Below the pieces are notes generated by a model that saw only the letters and a list, made by a program, of their open reading frames with translations, did not search any database and had not been told where the DNA came from. Made by a program: the position numbers and the translations under genes. A stretch of DNA of 64,000 nt from Mucilaginibacter sp. KACC 22773. GTDB taxonomy: Bacteria > Bacteroidota > Bacteroidia > Sphingobacteriales > Sphingobacteriaceae. The stretch is taken from NCBI RefSeq assembly GCF_028736215.1, contig NZ_CP117883.1, positions 4,774,001-4,838,000 of the forward strand. The letters run 5' to 3'. Shown one piece after another: positions 61,086 to 64,000 of the stretch (the first letter of the stretch is position 1; each line of letters starts with the position of its first letter).

Positions 61086-62861
61086 TTAATAACCAGGGTT
61101 TTGTTTCAGGGCAGATGATGATCCGGTTGATTCCAGGTCGATTTGTGCCTGCGGAATTGGATAAACCTCATTTTTACCCACTGTAAAATGCGCGCCGGTA
61201 ACATCGGTTATGTTTTTGCCATCATAGCCAAAATAGGTAGCCAACGACTGCTGGGCTGTACCCCAGCGAACGATATCAAAAAAGCGATGGCCTTCCATAC
61301 CTAACTCCAGCTTCCGTTCAAAATAAATAGCTTTTAAAGCCACTGCTTTGCCCGAAAAATAACCGGCAGGATACTGGCTTACTACATACTTTGCAGCCGG
61401 TGTGGTAGTATAACCACCCATTGGATTGGCAGCATCTTTATAAGTATACACGATACTTGCCGGTTTAGCCGCCCTTGCACGTACTAGGTTTACGTATGAT
61501 AAACCCAAATCGCCGGTGCCTAATTGTGCTTTTGCTTCGGCTGCCATTAACAATACATCGGCAAAGCGGATAATATTAACCTGGTTTGCATTACCCGGTG
61601 CCCAGGTATGGCTATCGCCTAAAGTACCCTTCGTAGCCTGGTAATAAACATTCTTTTTAGGCGAGTACGGACCAGCCGAACTTTGTTCGCGAATCCAGTT
61701 TTGACCAGGGTGATTACCCCAGTCAAGATACGGAATACCACGGCGGCCAACTGTCCAGTCTAAACGTGGGTCAAGGTTGCCGGCATCAAGTGTAAAAGCA
61801 GCAGTTGATGCAATGCCCTGGTCGTTAACTACAGCGTGGCTGTTGTAGTCATCTAAATAAGGTAAGCCGGTAGCATCGGTACGGAAAGAGTTAGCCAGAT
61901 CTTCAGTAGGCTGAAAAAATCCGCAGCATCCAAAAGGGCTGTTGTACGGGTAGTTCAGCATATCGCCGTTATTAGCTTCACTGATAGTCCCTGTACCGTC
62001 ATTTGCTGCCTGCTGAATTGCGAAAACGGTTTCCTTATTGTTTTTGGTTGCCGCGTTAAAGTTATCCTCGTAATTATCTGTTAAACCATAAGCAACACCT
62101 GCCGAGTTTGTTCCGCCGGTAATAACTTCGGTAAATGTTTTATCGGCATTAGTATAGTCTTTTTGGTACAGATAGGTTTTAGCCAGGTAAGCACCTGCCG
62201 CCCATTTGTTCACCCTGCCAACCTGTGTTTGCGTTGCCGGTAAGTTTGCGTAGGCAAATGCAAAATCGGCAACTATTTTTGGCCATATATCTGTGGTATT
62301 GGGCTGCACAAAATTGGTTGTGGTTTCATCGATATAGGGCACATTGCCAAACATCTTTTTCAAGTCGAAATAATAATGACCGCGTAAAAACCTGGCCTGC
62401 CCAATAATATTTGCTTTATCGGCAGCAGATATGCTTGTAACCGCTGCTACCGCTTTTAACACGTTGTTTGCCCTTGTTACACCTTCATAATCGGCGATCC
62501 ATTTTGTATTTAAAAAACCGTTACTGGCATCAACCGTAAATGTTGCTATAGAGTTGATAGCAGGCTGATCGATACCGGAACTGCCTTTGTGAGCATCGCC
62601 ACCGGCCACGCTGCCATATATCCAGTTATCGGGTGATGCTTCCCAGGGATTACCGCCACCAAAAGCAACGTTGCCGCCTTTTTGGCCATCGAGCGCCGAA
62701 TATGCGCCAATCAAAAGGCCATCTACACCTGCCGCCGTTGTTATTTGCGCCGTACTTAACGCACCCAATGCAGGCTGGTCAAGAGACGACTTTTTGCATG
62801 AACTTTGAACTATACCAGCTATAACTAAAGTACAAACTGATAAACGTATGATATTTTTCAT
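61086..62861 (-). CDS. RagB/SusD-family outer membrane lipoprotein
   Basis: A 591-residue lipoprotein (lipobox VQSSC22). SusD features: ANNVLKAVAAVTSIS, LRGHYYFDLKKMFGNVPY near 150-167, KWAAGAYLAKTYLYQKDY near 213-230, NIIRFADVLLMAAEAKAQL near 450, and HRFFDIVRWG near 550. It partners the SusC protein encoded 11 bp upstream. It is longer than the other SusD here, with insertions around 275-420, so the ligand is probably different. The substrate is unknown. Confidence 0.93.
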   Translation of the reverse strand: MKNIIRLSVCTLVIAGIVQSSCKKSSLDQPALGALSTAQITTAAGVDGLLIGAYSALDGQKGGNVAFGGGNPWEASPDNWIYGSVAGGDAHKGSSGIDQPAINSIATFTVDASNGFLNTKWIADYEGVTRANNVLKAVAAVTSISAADKANIIGQARFLRGHYYFDLKKMFGNVPYIDETTTNFVQPNTTDIWPKIVADFAFAYANLPATQTQVGRVNKWAAGAYLAKTYLYQKDYTNADKTFTEVITGGTNSAGVAYGLTDNYEDNFNAATKNNKETVFAIQQAANDGTGTISEANNGDMLNYPYNSPFGCCGFFQPTEDLANSFRTDATGLPYLDDYNSHAVVNDQGIASTAAFTLDAGNLDPRLDWTVGRRGIPYLDWGNHPGQNWIREQSSAGPYSPKKNVYYQATKGTLGDSHTWAPGNANQVNIIRFADVLLMAAEAKAQLGTGDLGLSYVNLVRARAAKPASIVYTYKDAANPMGGYTTTPAAKYVVSQYPAGYFSGKAVALKAIYFERKLELGMEGHRFFDIVRWGTAQQSLATYFGYDGKNITDVTGAHFTVGKNEVYPIPQAQIDLESTGSSSALKQNPGY

Positions 62862-62872
62862 AAAATCTTTAA

Positions 62873-64000
62873 TTAAAATTTAACTTGTACACCTAATAAA
62901 TAAGTACGGCTTGGCGAGTAGTTACCCCTATCAACACCAAAGTTGGTGCTGCTATTGGTGTTACTGGTGGTACCGCCACCCACAATCTCGGGATCAACGC
63001 CGGAGTACTTGGTTATGGTAATTAAATTAGCTCCTGATAAGTAAATACGTGCGCTGCTTAAACCAATTGCTTTGATCAGGTTAGGTGCAAACTTGTAACC
63101 TATCTGCAGGTTTCTTAAACGCAGATATGAGCCGTTTTCTACATAATAAGAGTTGGGTACAGTATTGGTACTAAATGAGCCATCAATTTCCTGGATAGGT
63201 GCTTTGGCATTCATATGGGTAGGCGTCCATGAATCATACAAAGCTGTTTTGCTTTTTGCACCCGCAAAATTGGCGTAAAAATCTGTCCACCATCTTACAT
63301 CATTCCAAATCTTGTTGCCGTACGAGCCATACCAGAACATATTCAGATCGAAGTTTTTATAGGTAAAATCGAGATTTAAACCGCCGGTAAATTTAGGGTT
63401 AGGGTTTCCAAGCAATGTACGGTCACTGGCATCTACTTTACCATCGCCGTTTACATCGGCATATTTAAAGCGGCCAACAGCGGCATCGGTTTGATAAGTA
63501 CCCCCTGCTTTTGTATTGGCTGCATCAATTTCGGCCTGCGAATTCCAGAAACCATCAGTTTTGTAACCAAAGAAACCGCCCACAGGGCCGCCTACCTGGT
63601 TGCGTATAATGGAGCTGCCATTAAAACGGCCCGAGTTTTGGTCGAAATAAGGCTGCCCTACAGTAACGGCCTTAATAACGTTATGATAAGTAGTAAACGT
63701 TAATGAAGCATTCATTTTCAGATCATGACCCAGTGTTTGATGCGTGCCAATGGCAATATCCAAACCCGTATTATTCATAGCTCCAACGTTGCTGTATGGC
63801 GCTGTTGCAGAGCCCGCAGTACCTGGCAGGTTTGGATTGAATAGCAAGCCGGTGATGATCTTTTTGTAATAATCGGCGGATATGTCCCACTTCTGGTTAA
63901 AAAACGAACCATCAAAACCAATATTTAAGTTTTTATCAAGCTCCCATTTAGCATCGGGGTTACCTATCCTGGTTTGGGTAAAACCGGCAACTGTACTGGT
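62873..64000 (-). CDS. SusC-family TonB-dependent receptor, C-terminal part (cut by window)
   Basis: The frame is open to the right edge, so about 376 C-terminal residues of a SusC-type barrel are seen. The typical end motifs are GFFGYKTDGFWNSQAEI, GRFKYADVNGDGKVDASDRTLLGNPNPKF, SYLRLRNLQIGY and a terminal aromatic residue in VQVKF. It is the importer partner of the following SusD. The N-terminal half, including any STN domain, is outside the window. Confidence 0.93.
   Translation of the reverse strand, partial: TSTVAGFTQTRIGNPDAKWELDKNLNIGFDGSFFNQKWDISADYYKKIITGLLFNPNLPGTAGSATAPYSNVGAMNNTGLDIAIGTHQTLGHDLKMNASLTFTTYHNVIKAVTVGQPYFDQNSGRFNGSSIIRNQVGGPVGGFFGYKTDGFWNSQAEIDAANTKAGGTYQTDAAVGRFKYADVNGDGKVDASDRTLLGNPNPKFTGGLNLDFTYKNFDLNMFWYGSYGNKIWNDVRWWTDFYANFAGAKSKTALYDSWTPTHMNAKAPIQEIDGSFSTNTVPNSYYVENGSYLRLRNLQIGYKFAPNLIKAIGLSSARIYLSGANLITITKYSGVDPEIVGGGTTSNTNSSTNFGVDRGNYSPSRTYLLGVQVKF

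Overview
The window looks like a chromosome segment of a Bacteroidota bacterium, most likely family Sphingobacteriaceae (Mucilaginibacter/Pedobacter-like). Support: SusC/SusD pairs, PorP/SprF and gliding-motility C-terminal domain proteins, type IX secretion (T9SS) tails, a short RpoD of Bacteroidota type, an ECF sigma/FecR relay, and promoter-like TAnnTTTG boxes. The genus is inferred from style only. No rRNA, tRNA or CRISPR array was seen.

Left part (1-19.6 kb): a hydroxypyruvate-isomerase-like protein (cut at the left edge), an M28 peptidase, a CLC channel with CBS domains, purM, a fatty-acid hydroxylase, an Oar-like TonB receptor, dihydrolipoyl dehydrogenase, an MBL hydrolase and the housekeeping sigma factor. 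Then come a small membrane protein with an ABC ATPase, an aspartyl protease directly followed by a secreted protein with four tandem glycogen-binding modules, an intact IS3-family element, and a PhzF protein.

Middle part (19.9-42.4 kb): a large T9SS adhesin-like protein with a small CPLD-motif membrane protein; a block of DUF4136 lipoprotein, Maf, KdsC-like phosphatase, IscX, 2Fe-2S ferredoxin and DUF2520 protein; a GH43-ricin lipoprotein; three tandem paralogues of an unrecognised five-cysteine secreted family; a ccmE-ccmF-PhyH operon in which CcmE has Cys in place of the haem-binding His; a LacI regulator; dGTPase; and a AAA ATPase with a nuclease-like tail, preceded by a 54-bp-period array of inverted repeats.

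Right part (42.4-64 kb): a T9SS-type operon (large surface protein, PorP/SprF, OmpA-PD40), a conserved unknown protein, a full ECF sigma - FecR - SusC - SusD unit ending in a phosphodiesterase/alkaline phosphatase fusion (organophosphate scavenging), rpiA, and a second SusC/SusD pair followed by a c-type cytochrome/FG-GAP lipoprotein.

The strongest unexplained signals are in non-coding DNA: (1) the 54-bp-period inverted-repeat array before the AAA ATPase, (2) a 10-bp-phased array upstream of the T9SS operon, and (3) at least six intergenic inverted repeats, each built from reiterated short degenerate words private to that locus, one of them split by the IS3 insertion.
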